Assembly: GCA_963663905.2 (NCBI GenBank)
Contig: CAXXQP010000001.1
Location: forward strand, 310,001-374,000
Reading direction: 5' to 3'
DNA from: Saccharicrinis sp963663905
GTDB lineage: Bacteria > Bacteroidota > Bacteroidia > Bacteroidales > Marinilabiliaceae
DNA length: 64,000 nt
This document shows, piece after piece, positions 1 through 9,163 of this stretch. A model generated the notes under the pieces. It saw only the letters and a list, made by a program, of their open reading frames with translations, did not search any database and was not told the origin of the DNA. Both the position numbers and the translations under genes were made by a program. Numbering within the stretch: position 1 is the stretch's first letter; the number at the start of each line of letters is the position of its first letter.

Positions 1-396
1 CATCCCTCCCATAGAAAAGCCGGAAAGGTAAACCCTGTTTCGGTCGATATTATAACGATCCGCCATTTCATCAATAATAGCCAGAATAAAATCGGTATCA
101 CTAGTGCCGCTCAAATCCCAAGACTTATTGATGCCTGCCGGATACACCACCACAAATCCATGGGCATTGGCCACCGTTTCCCATTGGGTTTGATTTTTTT
201 GGTAATTAATATCCTGATTTAATCCATGTAATGATAACAACAAGGGGCTATTTTCCTGAATTCCCGGAGGGGCATATACCAGCATTTGCCGGGTAGTTGC
301 GCCCACCGGAATGTCTTCTATTTGTGCATTAAGTGTTGATGATATCATCAATAAAATGATGAATGCTAATAAATTATGCAGTTTGAAAGATTTCAT
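1..396 (-). CDS. PHB-depolymerase-type esterase, N-terminal part (runs off left edge)
   Basis: The first 132 codons of a secreted alpha/beta-hydrolase are visible. The start follows directly on the stop codon of the preceding short ORF. Residues 1 to about 25 form a Sec signal peptide ending in LNAQ. The mature part has the esterase-PHB/LpqC pattern: a VYAPPG strand, an oxyanion-loop segment LLLSLHGLNQD, a VVVYPAG strand, and a nucleophile elbow GFSMGG at the very edge of the window, where Ser is the expected catalytic residue. The Asp and His of the triad must lie beyond the window. It would deacylate esterified polysaccharide or oligosaccharide in the periplasm or outside the cell. This fits its place as the last visible gene of the hemicellulose block. 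The substrate is not determinable. Confidence 0.8.
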   Translation of the reverse strand, partial: MKSFKLHNLLAFIILLMISSTLNAQIEDIPVGATTRQMLVYAPPGIQENSPLLLSLHGLNQDINYQKNQTQWETVANAHGFVVVYPAGINKSWDLSGTSDTDFILAIIDEMADRYNIDRNRVYLSGFSMGGM

Positions 397-558
397 TTAT
401 TCTATATCTGAAAATTTGTAAAGTTTCTTTAACTCTGCTAATGAATAAAAATTTCTATTCTCAACATTACTGAACTTATGGTTTGACCACCCACCTGTAA
501 AATTGAACAGATCTATTTCTCCCTTAACATATAGTTCACAGCCACAATTTATAGCCAT
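397..558 (-). CDS. Short ORF (53 aa) between the GH127 gene and the esterase, possibly a gene remnant
   Basis: An ATG-initiated frame of 53 codons ends in a TAA that directly abuts the ATG of the next gene. Upstream of this ATG the same frame stays open back to the stop codon of the GH127 gene, so 72 codons read on in frame after that stop. The peptide is soluble-looking, with two early cysteines (INCGCELYV) and a charged C-terminus. I do not recognise it. It could be a translated small protein coupled to the esterase, or the tail of a decayed domain once fused to the GH127 protein. No homology claim is made. Confidence 0.35.
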   Translation of the reverse strand: MAINCGCELYVKGEIDLFNFTGGWSNHKFSNVENRNFYSLAELKKLYKFSDIE

Positions 559-615
559 GGCCCGTACTAATTTGTACTCAATTGATTTTATTATATAAAC
601 ATTATTGGCAAACGA

Positions 616-3003
616 TTACTTTATCAGCCTCACCATATAAACAGCTCCGGCCGAAGTACCCTGATGCGATTGAAATTTAACCCTTACCTGTTGCTTTCCT
701 TTTACCATCTCATCGGGGATAGAGTATGTAATATCTTTAAACATTGATTGCTCCCAGCGCTTGGTATTGTCTTCGGTTAAAAGTTTCTCATCATCGATAT
801 AAATATCAAATTTGCGATTTCCCCACTCTGCCCCCCAATAACGGACAAACAAACTCAGATTGGTTCCAGAATTGGTAGACAAACTGTAGCTAAACCAGCC
901 ACCATTACCAGCTTCGCGGTAAAATTCGTTGTTATTATTGCCTGTATTTGATTGCGCGCTTTGCAGTTCATGATCTGTTTCGGGCTGTTGCTCCCCTGTG
1001 TTGACATAATCAATAGTACGGCTCTCCAGTGCAAGCTTTTCGGCTTCAATACGGGCCAATGAATCAACATATGTTTTATAACCATTATTGGTTAATGCCA
1101 ACCAATACATCATGTAACGCGCATCATGTATTTTGTAAAACGGCTCCAGGGTTAATTGCTCAGCATCTGCATTAACCATATTCACATCCAGTTTAAAATT
1201 CAATGGCTTACCCTTCACCGGTATCAATTTGTCACCCAATTTTTCAATATCATTGTGGATTATGATAGGCGCTTTATCCACGGGCAGGTATTTTCCGCCG
1301 GCATATTGCGACCAACGGCCATCATCGGCAACTAAACCTTTTAAATCTTCGGTACCTGTTTTGGCTGCCAAAAGCACAGGCCCATGCATAATGGCCACGT
1401 ATTCCGGTACATTTGGCATTGATTCAACAGAGTTGTGCATAGGCAATGTAATTTCAACGGTATCGCCTTTTTTCCATTTTCTGGTAATGACAATAAACGA
1501 CGAAGGCTGCGCTGTATAGTTTACTTCTTTGCCATTAACTTTAATAACCATTGCATCTTTTTGAACCCAGCCAGGAAAACGGACTTTGAGTGTAAATTTG
1601 GCAGCTCCTTCGATAATGGACAGCTTGGTTTGTTCTTCGTAAGGGAAAGTGGTTGTTTGCTTTATTTTCACCCCTTTTTCTTTCCAGTTCAGCTCCGAAG
1701 CTACAAACAAGTTTAAGTACAGGGTATCTTGCAAATGCGTATAAATAAACTGGTTGTACTTACCATGATTTTCCATTCCTGTACCAACGCAGCACCACAT
1801 AGCCTGATTGGGGGCTGAATACACCCTGTAATGACGGGGCCTTGCCGAAGTAAAATACACATAACCGCCATGTTCCGGATGCTGTGTAGAAAGGATATGG
1901 TTGTACATGGTGCGCTCATAATAATCAACAAACCTGGCTTCGGGGCTTTCCCTGAACAAATCTTCGGTAAGTTTGAGCATATTGTACGAGTTGCAAGATT
2001 CCGGCCCGTCGTTCACACTTAAAAAGTCAATACACGAGGCCTTTGCCGGAAAATGTTCCCTACGGCTATTGCCACCAAAGGCTAACGATCTTTTTTGAGT
2101 AATATTTTCCCATGCAAAAAGAGCAGCATCATGATATTCTGGATCATGGCTCAATTCGGCAATTCGCTCAAATCCAACAAATTTTGGAATCTGGGTATTA
2201 GCGTGTTTGTTATCAAGCATATCAACGCCCATTGATAAAGGGGTGAGGTACTCTTTATGAGTAAATCGTTTAGCGGCAATCAGATATTTTTCATCGCCGG
2301 TCATCTGGTAGGCATCGGCAAATATCTCGTTCATGCCTCCATGTTCCATATTAAGCATTTGCTCCATTTGCTCATCCGAAAGGCCTGCGGTTATGTTAAT
2401 GCCCCAGTCGCAAAAGGCAAGAAACATAATTTTTGCATCGTTAACATTGCCATATAGCCAGGCATCGCGCAAGCCTGCATACATTTTATGAAGGTTATAA
2501 AAAGGGGCCCATGTTGAAAAATAGACATCAAAATCGCCTTTTTTAAATGATGTCCAAATAGTTTTGCTATTGTCAACGCCACCTACATAACCAACGCCCC
2601 ATTCAGTATTATTAACAGCGTTAGCTTGCTGACATTCTTTCAGTTGGGCAATCATTTCATCCATCCGATTTTTACAATCGGCATTGCCAGTAGCAGCATA
2701 ATTGAGAGCCATTGCCGATAAATAATGCCCACCAACGTGGCCATCAAGGCCAATCCAACTGGGATAACTATCTGCATTTGCCGCCAGGCCGGCGACTTTA
2801 CGATAGGGGGCAAGCAAACGTGCTACATCGTATTTGAGCAAAACCTCAATATTTAAATCCCGAGCTTGTTTAAAAGGCCCATCAAGGAGCGTTACGTCCT
2901 CCAATGGAAATTCATTTGTATACAACTTGCTTTGTGCATTCAAATTAATATATGCAAACAGCAAGCATAAAGTGGAACAAAAAACTAAAAACCGCTTATT
3001 CAT
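616..3003 (-). CDS. GH127/GH146 beta-L-arabinofuranosidase (DUF1680 family)
   Basis: This is a secreted retaining beta-L-arabinofuranosidase of the DUF1680 fold, expected to remove terminal beta-L-arabinofuranose from plant glycans. From the chosen start the protein has 795 residues and begins with a signal peptide ending LNAQ. An in-frame ATG seven codons upstream (3024) is the alternative. The family's zinc-thiolate site is visible: an ESC motif and the pair CC in MWCCVGTG. Counting from the longer start these are E342, C344, C411 and C412, which match the Glu-x-Cys and Cys-Cys ligands of the characterised enzyme HypBA1, where the first Cys of the pair is the nucleophile. The alpha/alpha-barrel is followed by beta-sandwich domains and a C-terminal galactose-binding-like module of about 120 residues. 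It lies 227 bp downstream of the GH31 gene on the same strand. Confidence 0.88.
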   Translation of the reverse strand: MNKRFLVFCSTLCLLFAYINLNAQSKLYTNEFPLEDVTLLDGPFKQARDLNIEVLLKYDVARLLAPYRKVAGLAANADSYPSWIGLDGHVGGHYLSAMALNYAATGNADCKNRMDEMIAQLKECQQANAVNNTEWGVGYVGGVDNSKTIWTSFKKGDFDVYFSTWAPFYNLHKMYAGLRDAWLYGNVNDAKIMFLAFCDWGINITAGLSDEQMEQMLNMEHGGMNEIFADAYQMTGDEKYLIAAKRFTHKEYLTPLSMGVDMLDNKHANTQIPKFVGFERIAELSHDPEYHDAALFAWENITQKRSLAFGGNSRREHFPAKASCIDFLSVNDGPESCNSYNMLKLTEDLFRESPEARFVDYYERTMYNHILSTQHPEHGGYVYFTSARPRHYRVYSAPNQAMWCCVGTGMENHGKYNQFIYTHLQDTLYLNLFVASELNWKEKGVKIKQTTTFPYEEQTKLSIIEGAAKFTLKVRFPGWVQKDAMVIKVNGKEVNYTAQPSSFIVITRKWKKGDTVEITLPMHNSVESMPNVPEYVAIMHGPVLLAAKTGTEDLKGLVADDGRWSQYAGGKYLPVDKAPIIIHNDIEKLGDKLIPVKGKPLNFKLDVNMVNADAEQLTLEPFYKIHDARYMMYWLALTNNGYKTYVDSLARIEAEKLALESRTIDYVNTGEQQPETDHELQSAQSNTGNNNNEFYREAGNGGWFSYSLSTNSGTNLSLFVRYWGAEWGNRKFDIYIDDEKLLTEDNTKRWEQSMFKDITYSIPDEMVKGKQQVRVKFQSHQGTSAGAVYMVRLIK

Positions 3004-3153
3004 TATTAAGTATATCATTTTCATTTCATTTTATTGTGCACTAAATGCACATTACCCCCTTATTAACTTTCTATGATTTATCATCATAGAAACAGCCAGC
3101 ATCATAAATCGTAACGTTTTGGGTTTAAAGCCCAGGCAAAAAAACCAATTATA

Positions 3154-3198
3154 GTGGAGTGGTAGTTTTGAGTGCATCCACTAAAACAACCACTCCAA
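3154..3198. other. Inverted repeat between the GH31 and GH127 genes
   Basis: GGAGTGGT and ACCACTCC, extended by GTTTT/AAAAC with one unpaired base, form a stem of about 13 bp around a loop. No adjacent T-run is seen on either strand, so a simple intrinsic terminator is doubtful. An mRNA processing or stability hairpin between the two minus-strand genes is possible. Confidence 0.35.
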
Positions 3199-3251
3199 CA
3201 AAAAATAAAAAGGACAGCCCTTAATTTTTTAAAAATTACAACTCACCCTTT

Positions 3252-5735
3252 TTATAATTTAATTACAACCTTACTTCCTTTGTAAGCAACTGACTTTTTA
3301 ATTTTTTGGCTATGGCTATCGCCCAAACCATTGCTTATAGTAACCAAAATGATATTAAACGTACGCTCTTTGAGCATTCCCGGGAAATCACCTTCGCGGC
3401 CATTTATGGTTAGTGTTTGTTCAGTATCATTCCAGTTAAAAGTGATGTTTGAATAAATGCCTTTTTCATAATTGTAATTGTCGTTTTCATCCTCATACAA
3501 GGTAAATTCGCCATCGGCACCTTCGTACACCCTTATTTCCAGGTTATCCCAATTCTTTTCCTCTGCATATTGTACTTTAGGGCCTATTGGAATAATACTG
3601 CCAGCTTTAATGTAAACTGGTATGGTATTGATGGTGGTTTCCTTGGTAATTGTTTGGGCACCATTATGTTTTTCATTGGTCCAGAAGTCGTACCAATCAG
3701 CGCCTTCCGGCAGATAAACAGTTGTTGATTTAACCGGGGTAAAATCAACTATCGGGAAACCATCTTCGCCTATTTCCTGCCCTTTATCCCAACCCGTTTT
3801 TTTATCCACCTTCACTACTTTTTCCGGTGTGTATTGAGCATTAAGCACAGGGGCAACCAAAATGGATTTTCCAAACAGGTATTCGTTATTCATATCCCAC
3901 ACCTTCTTATCGTGGGCAAAATCCATCACCAAAGCACGCAAAAAGCTGCCTTGCTTATTGGTAACATCCCACGAAGTAGAGTAAATATATGGCAATAACG
4001 AATAACGCAGATTGATGGCACTTTCGATGGCATCGTAAATAGGCTCTCCTTTTTCACCAAAATAGTATATTTCCCTTTTAAGGTCGGTACCATGAGAGCG
4101 CATCATAGGTGTAAACACCCCATATTGCAACCAACGTACATACAACTCCTGAAAAAGAGGATTTTTTGAAGCTGTGCCATCCATGCTTGTTTTGTTGTAA
4201 GCACCGGCAAAGAATCCGCCAATATCAGAGTTAAAATTAGGATTCCCCGTAAGGCTGAAGTTAAGGCCAGCTGGTATCTGGTTGCGCAGTGCATCCCATG
4301 ACGAACCCAAATCGCCCGACCAAACATTACTGCCATACCGCTGTTGGCCTGCAAAACCAGAACGGGTTAAAATAAAAACACGCTTATCGGATGATTGCTT
4401 GCGCTGATGTTCATATACCCCTCCAACCGTTTCAAGAGGGTAGGCATTACGCACCTTTCTGAATGTGCCCAAATAAGTTTTATTGTCGAAATCTTCAGGC
4501 CTTATGTCCAAATGGTCCGGCTCTGTTGAATCCATCCACCAGCCATCAATGCCCAATGAGAAAAGCCCTTTATTAAGGTGTTCCCAATAGATATCTTTAG
4601 CCTCAGGATGATAGGCATCGTACACCTGAACACCAGAAGGAAAATTCATATCCGGTGGCCAAACGTCTTTACCGGATTGTGGCCATGTTTGAAAATCCAT
4701 CAACATGCCTTTGTCCTGTAATATTTTAAATTGTGGCGTTTCTGGGCCAAAAGAGGACCAAATAGATATGATTAAGTGGGCATTCAATTTATGAACGTCA
4801 TCAACAAATTTTTGCGGCTCTGGAAACCCAGGATTTAAAAACTTCATGGCATTCCAATGATAATTGTCGCCCCAATATTGCCAGTCCTGAATAATACCAT
4901 CCAATGGAACGCCCAATTCGCGGTACTTTTCTACTACTCCAATGGTTTCATCCTGGCTTTTATAACGCTCCCTACTTTGCCAGAATCCATACGTCCAAAG
5001 CGGAAACATTGGCACTTCGCCGGTTAGCCCCCTCATTTGAGCCACTACACCATCGGCATTTTTGCCATACATAAAATAGTAGTCGATGCAGTCGCCAACT
5101 TCCGAAAAGAATTCAGTTCCGCTTTCATCATCAGTAAAAGTGGTGGGCGAATAATTATCCCAAAAAAGGCCATATCCCTTAACCGATTGGAAAAACGTAA
5201 CAAAATCCCAGGTATTATTCTGTACCATTTGTACCTGCTGATTTCGCTGCGACATTTTGCCATTCTGCAAGATGCCCAGCCCGTATATGGCCTCATCTTT
5301 ATCTAATGAAAAAAACTGGCATACACTGTAAGTTTTTGTGCCTGTATCATTAAAATCTTTAAAATAAGCACCTGCTTGTTTTTCATTTAAGAGTGCTTTT
5401 CCATCAGGGGAAGTAAATGAGATTTTGCCACTTTTCAGGTTTAAAGCAACATTTATTTCGCCACTCATTATAATAGCCACATCGCCCTCTTGTTCAATTT
5501 TTAAACTAACTTTCTCAGGCGTATTAATAACTGATAGGCTCTCCTTTTTTAAATTAGCCCCTTTAGGCCATTTTAGCACTCTTACAACAGAAGGGGTATA
5601 GAATTGTATTTCTACCTCTAAATTATTAATACTTGTTTGCAGTCCATACTCTTTTAGATTATAGCTTTGCGCTACTGTTGTAATAAATGACACAAATGCA
5701 ATAGCTAATGTGATTGAAATTCTTTTATGATTCAT
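3252..5735 (-). CDS. GH31 alpha-xylosidase/alpha-glucosidase
   Basis: This is a secreted retaining alpha-glycosidase of 827 residues with a signal peptide (about residues 1-22, ending TTVAQ). It has an N-terminal galactose-mutarotase-like domain, the GH31 barrel from about residue 220, and a C-terminal beta-sandwich with a DUF5110-type segment. The nucleophile signature GIDGWWMDSTEPD places the catalytic Asp at residue 402. The acid/base signature WSGDLGSSW places Asp475. The DGIIQDWQYWG entry loop is also typical. The sequence reads more like XylS-type alpha-xylosidases, which remove xylose from xyloglucan oligosaccharides, than like starch alpha-glucosidases, but this cannot be settled by eye. 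It is the third enzyme of a six-enzyme minus-strand series. A terminator-like hairpin and a degenerate leader element lie upstream. Confidence 0.88.
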   Translation of the reverse strand: MNHKRISITLAIAFVSFITTVAQSYNLKEYGLQTSINNLEVEIQFYTPSVVRVLKWPKGANLKKESLSVINTPEKVSLKIEQEGDVAIIMSGEINVALNLKSGKISFTSPDGKALLNEKQAGAYFKDFNDTGTKTYSVCQFFSLDKDEAIYGLGILQNGKMSQRNQQVQMVQNNTWDFVTFFQSVKGYGLFWDNYSPTTFTDDESGTEFFSEVGDCIDYYFMYGKNADGVVAQMRGLTGEVPMFPLWTYGFWQSRERYKSQDETIGVVEKYRELGVPLDGIIQDWQYWGDNYHWNAMKFLNPGFPEPQKFVDDVHKLNAHLIISIWSSFGPETPQFKILQDKGMLMDFQTWPQSGKDVWPPDMNFPSGVQVYDAYHPEAKDIYWEHLNKGLFSLGIDGWWMDSTEPDHLDIRPEDFDNKTYLGTFRKVRNAYPLETVGGVYEHQRKQSSDKRVFILTRSGFAGQQRYGSNVWSGDLGSSWDALRNQIPAGLNFSLTGNPNFNSDIGGFFAGAYNKTSMDGTASKNPLFQELYVRWLQYGVFTPMMRSHGTDLKREIYYFGEKGEPIYDAIESAINLRYSLLPYIYSTSWDVTNKQGSFLRALVMDFAHDKKVWDMNNEYLFGKSILVAPVLNAQYTPEKVVKVDKKTGWDKGQEIGEDGFPIVDFTPVKSTTVYLPEGADWYDFWTNEKHNGAQTITKETTINTIPVYIKAGSIIPIGPKVQYAEEKNWDNLEIRVYEGADGEFTLYEDENDNYNYEKGIYSNITFNWNDTEQTLTINGREGDFPGMLKERTFNIILVTISNGLGDSHSQKIKKSVAYKGSKVVIKL

Positions 5736-5765
5736 GATTTCTGAAATCCATTATTTACAATAAAA

Positions 5766-5812
5766 AGCCTCTGTATTTGTTCCTTTCATTAAAAGCAACA
5801 AGCACAAAGGCT
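5766..5812 (-). terminator. Terminator-like hairpin in the GH31 leader
   Basis: On the minus strand AGCCTTTGT pairs with ACAGAGGCT and is followed by TTTTTATT, the layout of an intrinsic terminator. It lies about 30 bp before the GH31 start codon. It could end transcripts arriving from the carboxylesterase gene or act as an attenuator of GH31 expression. Confidence 0.5.
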
Positions 5813-6178
5813 AATTTACACTGTTGAGCTAAAGGCATCTTTTGGTATCAGATAATTAAATATTAAAATTGGATATTTAACCATACCCATAGCACTCAAC
5901 TATTTATTTTTCTAACACTTAAACCAAAAATAAATAAAATAAGAGTATGTATAACCTATTAGAAACTCGCCTTAAAATTATTTTCTTATGTGATTTTTTT
6001 TGCCAATAGCTCTCTTCGACTCTTTATTTTTCATTAATGTGCTACATCCCCATCTGCCTTCAGACAGGGAATTCATCTATAATTATCGATGCATATTAGA
6101 TACATTTATTAATAAACTGAGTTCGATATAAATTTTATAGAATTTAGGTTAATAGCTTATCATCAATTATTCATCTCA
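5813..6178. other. Intergenic stretch between the carboxylesterase and GH31 genes
   Basis: No credible gene is present. The stretch is AT-rich and is likely promoter/leader DNA for the GH31 gene. Around 5955-6025 (minus strand) it holds a degenerate copy of the leader element described elsewhere in the window (GGCGAGTTT half preserved, GAGCC half altered). Unlike the other copies it is about 220 bp from the next start codon. Confidence 0.4.
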
Positions 6179-7735
6179 TTATTTAGCCCAAACTTCACCT
6201 TCCTCAGTCATCCTCCATTTAAAATAGGTATCAAGCACTTCGAGAGATACTTCGCTTGGCACAGACCCAACATGTGGCTTCTGTTGTAAGTACATTACTT
6301 CTGGATTATCATCGCTAAAAGCAGGCCATTCTGGAACGCCTTCGCCATTAGGATGGCCATATTTGGCAAAATTTGTCCAATAAGTACCCATAGCTTCTGA
6401 AATTTCAACATCGGACTTAGAAGCATTTTGCCCTAAGTGCTGGAACACATAAGCGACATCCTGCCCGTGAGGCGAACCTTGGCCATATTGTGGCGAATCT
6501 TCTGGATATTCAGGATGCTGGTCGAAATAGTAATAGTAAACTTTTGACTGCCCTGTTTGCGATTGTAGCCTTGCCCAGATCCATGTTTGCCATCCAAAGG
6601 CAGCATCGCGCATTAAATCGCGGGCCGTCTTAGGCACACTGTTTTCAGCAAGCGGATAAGCTTCCAACAGCGCATCGGCGAATTTACCAAAGCGTTGCTT
6701 TACGCTATTCCTTACATTTTCGGGATTTTTTTCCCACATAAAGCTAGCTCCTTCGTCAGAATTATAGCCAATTAAGACAGGTACATCATTGTATTTACCC
6801 TCCTGATAAAGCTTATGTTGACAATCCGGTATAACAACTCCATCAATAATTGGCCATCCTCCGGGCATTGTCCAACCTTTTGGAATAAACTTCTCAGCTT
6901 CCATTTTTCGTAATTCGGCAATAGAAGTACCACCATGTTGTTTCACATATTCAATTCCATCAGCTTCTGCATCTTTTAATGTTTTCATATTCTCACCAGG
7001 ATATGTAGTTGGCCTTGAAGGACCAAATGAACCACCACTTTGAGAGATAGCACCTTGGAATAATCCTTTTGCTAACGGTGAAGCACACAACATACTTACC
7101 GAAATACCACCTGCAGACTCACCAAAAATGGTTACTTTTTCTGGGTCGCCACCAAAAGCTGAAATATTATTTTTGATCCATTTAAGTGCAGCAATCTGAT
7201 CGAGCAGCCCATAATTACCAGAAACGCCATCAGGGCTCTCAGCACTCAACTCAGGATGAGCCAGAAAGCCTAGTTGACCAACACGATAGGCGATACTAAC
7301 AAGCACAACGCCTTTATTTGCCAATGCCTGCCCATCAAAAACGCCTTCGGAAGTACAACCAAAACTAAAACCTCCACCATATATCCATACTAAAACAGGG
7401 ATTTTTTCATCCATTGTTTTTGCAGGAGTCCATACATTCAGATAGAGACAATCTTCACTTTTTCCAGAAGGAGGGTTTGCGCCCTGCATTGGACCGGGGG
7501 CATATTCCGTGGCTTGTTTAACACCTTCCCACTTTTCTGCCAGCTGAGGTGCTTTCCATCGTAATTCACCAACAGGCGGCTTAGCAAAAGGTATGCCTTT
7601 AAAAATGGTTAAATCATCAGTAATTACCCCCTGTAAAATACCCTCTTCTACCTTCACCTGGCCGGGTTCTAAAGGAGTACTACAAGAGCTCGCTATAATC
7701 ATTGCGAATAAACCAGCTAATACTTTAAATTTCAT
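6179..7735 (-). CDS. Type-B carboxylesterase lipoprotein
   Basis: This is a carboxylesterase/lipase-family hydrolase of 518 residues from the chosen start. An upstream in-frame ATG (7783) would add 16 residues but falls inside the leader element, so the start MKFKVLAG is preferred. The signal peptide ends in a lipobox (IIASSCS), so the enzyme is probably anchored at the outer membrane. Family marks visible are GIPFAKPPVGELRW near the N-terminus, SEDCLYLNVW, the oxyanion segment YGGGFSFG, and the nucleophile elbow GESAGG with Ser207. Then come NSDEGASF (catalytic Glu) and GSPHGQDV (catalytic His). In this context it probably removes acyl groups from polysaccharide side chains. It follows the CE1-like esterase gene, and a conserved leader element ends 23 nt before its start codon. 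Confidence 0.85.
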   Translation of the reverse strand: MKFKVLAGLFAMIIASSCSTPLEPGQVKVEEGILQGVITDDLTIFKGIPFAKPPVGELRWKAPQLAEKWEGVKQATEYAPGPMQGANPPSGKSEDCLYLNVWTPAKTMDEKIPVLVWIYGGGFSFGCTSEGVFDGQALANKGVVLVSIAYRVGQLGFLAHPELSAESPDGVSGNYGLLDQIAALKWIKNNISAFGGDPEKVTIFGESAGGISVSMLCASPLAKGLFQGAISQSGGSFGPSRPTTYPGENMKTLKDAEADGIEYVKQHGGTSIAELRKMEAEKFIPKGWTMPGGWPIIDGVVIPDCQHKLYQEGKYNDVPVLIGYNSDEGASFMWEKNPENVRNSVKQRFGKFADALLEAYPLAENSVPKTARDLMRDAAFGWQTWIWARLQSQTGQSKVYYYYFDQHPEYPEDSPQYGQGSPHGQDVAYVFQHLGQNASKSDVEISEAMGTYWTNFAKYGHPNGEGVPEWPAFSDDNPEVMYLQQKPHVGSVPSEVSLEVLDTYFKWRMTEEGEVWAK

Positions 7736-7758
7736 CTGTTTATTTTTTGTTTTTAATA

Positions 7759-7823
7759 GGTCAGATGGAACTCGCCAAACCAATCATCTTCGTGTGTGAG
7801 AATATTGACCATGGGCTCGCTTC
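7759..7823 (-). promoter_or_regulatory. Leader element copy (carboxylesterase)
   Basis: Read on the minus strand the copy has GAAGCGAGCC at the 5' side, a central TTCTCACACACGAAG segment, and GGCGAGTTCC then TCTGACC at the 3' side. The outer halves can pair around opposed GA dinucleotides. It ends 23 nt before the start codon of the carboxylesterase, the same spacing as at the GH16 and surface-lipoprotein genes. It is probably a structured 5'-UTR element. Confidence 0.55.
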
Positions 7824-7843
7824 ATCATGCTTCAACACTTTAC

Positions 7844-8965
7844 TTATCTAAATAATTTTGGTGCTAACTCTTTTAAACTGCGCCTCCAAGTTAAAAATTC
7901 GTGAGCTGTTTTTTCCGAAACATAGGAAATGGCATTAAAACCTGCTTGTTTTAACTCTGCTGCAGATTTTTTAACACGTTCAGGGTTTTCTTTACTGCCA
8001 CAACTCATAAAAATTAGCTTTACCGATGATTTATCTTTAATATCATCAGGCGAATAAACCCCGCCACTTAATAGGGCATAGTATGAAAAAACGTCAGGTT
8101 TATTAAGCGTAATAAGCCTTGTTTCGAAACCTCCCATGGACAAACCTGCCATGGCACGGTTATCAGCCCCTTCTAAGGTTCTGAAATTTTCTTCTACATA
8201 AGGCATTAATTCATCAACTAAAACTGTTTGAAAAGGTGTAATATCAAAACTTTTTAACCCGCCGAATTTTGTTTCATTGGTCATGCCATAAGTCATTACA
8301 ATAATGAAAGGCTTTGTTTTTCCTTCTGCAATCAAGTTATCCATAATAAGGTTGGCATGCCCTTGGTTGGTCCAGGCTGTTTCATCTTCGCCCCATCCGT
8401 GTTGAAGGTATAAAACCGGATATTTCTCCGTAAGATTTTTACCATACCCTGGAGGTGTATATACAAAAGCTCTTCGAACTGTATTTGTACTTTTTGAGGG
8501 AAACAATATTTGCTGAACATTACCGTGAGGCACATCTTTTAATGCAAAGAAATCGCGATCGTGTGCAGGTATTTCAATACCACTCTCCCAACGAAGCGAA
8601 CCAAAGAAATTCATTGCCCCAGGGTCGTTAAAAATACCGCCATCGATGGTTAAATGATAGTAATGAAAACCTTCGTCCATAGGGCCTTCGGTAGTGCCCA
8701 TCCAAGAACCATCTTCCATTTTCTCCAATACTGTTCCACCACGACCGCCCAACCCAAGGCTAACACGTACACTATCGGCATCAGGTGCCACCACTTTAAA
8801 GCGGGCATATCCCTGTGAATTGACCATTGGGTATTGTTTTCCCGGTTGGTTTAATACCGAAGGTTTAAAATCTTCTTTTATTTCAGTTGGAGCAGTTTGT
8901 GCTACGCAACTACTTACTGCCAATGTAAGCAGTAAGGAAAGTTGAATGAGGATGTTTTTTTTCAT
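7844..8965 (-). CDS. CE1-like esterase (feruloyl/acetyl-xylan type) lipoprotein
   Basis: The 373-residue protein has a lipoprotein-like signal peptide (AVSSCVAQ). An N-terminal immunoglobulin-like module of CBM48/E-set type spans about residues 35-130, and an esterase-D/CE1 hydrolase domain occupies the rest. The hydrolase part shows YTPPGYGKN, LYLQHGWGEDE and the nucleophile elbow GLSMGG with Ser276. A C-terminal His in KTAHEFLTW completes the expected triad. This architecture is common in Bacteroidota feruloyl and acetyl-xylan esterases such as those related to the XynZ esterase domain. It would remove ferulate or acetate from hemicellulose beside the GH3 and GH31 enzymes. It lies about 110 bp before the carboxylesterase on the same strand. 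Confidence 0.85.
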   Translation of the reverse strand: MKKNILIQLSLLLTLAVSSCVAQTAPTEIKEDFKPSVLNQPGKQYPMVNSQGYARFKVVAPDADSVRVSLGLGGRGGTVLEKMEDGSWMGTTEGPMDEGFHYYHLTIDGGIFNDPGAMNFFGSLRWESGIEIPAHDRDFFALKDVPHGNVQQILFPSKSTNTVRRAFVYTPPGYGKNLTEKYPVLYLQHGWGEDETAWTNQGHANLIMDNLIAEGKTKPFIIVMTYGMTNETKFGGLKSFDITPFQTVLVDELMPYVEENFRTLEGADNRAMAGLSMGGFETRLITLNKPDVFSYYALLSGGVYSPDDIKDKSSVKLIFMSCGSKENPERVKKSAAELKQAGFNAISYVSEKTAHEFLTWRRSLKELAPKLFR

Positions 8966-8982
8966 ATTTATTTTTTAGGATA

Positions 8983-9044
8983 GATGAAACCAGTCAATTA
9001 GTTATCTTCTTGAGATAGAAGGAACTTTCATCGCTCGTTTCATC
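8983..9044 (-). promoter_or_regulatory. Leader element copy (CE1-like esterase)
   Basis: On the minus strand the copy begins GATGAAACGAGC and ends GGTTTCATC. The outer eight bases GATGAAAC and GTTTCATC pair perfectly. The 5' half matches the copy before the GH16 gene base for base over GAAACGAGC and ATGAAA, while the inner 3' half has diverged. It ends 17 nt before the esterase start codon. Confidence 0.5.
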
Positions 9045-9163
9045 TTTCAATTAATTAAATGTTTAAGGGTATATTTATAGGGAAAGAAGCCATCTTATTT
9101 TTAAGAAAACCCTGCGAGAAGCATTACCCCCCCCACAGAGTTAAAAACTACACCTATTCTTAT

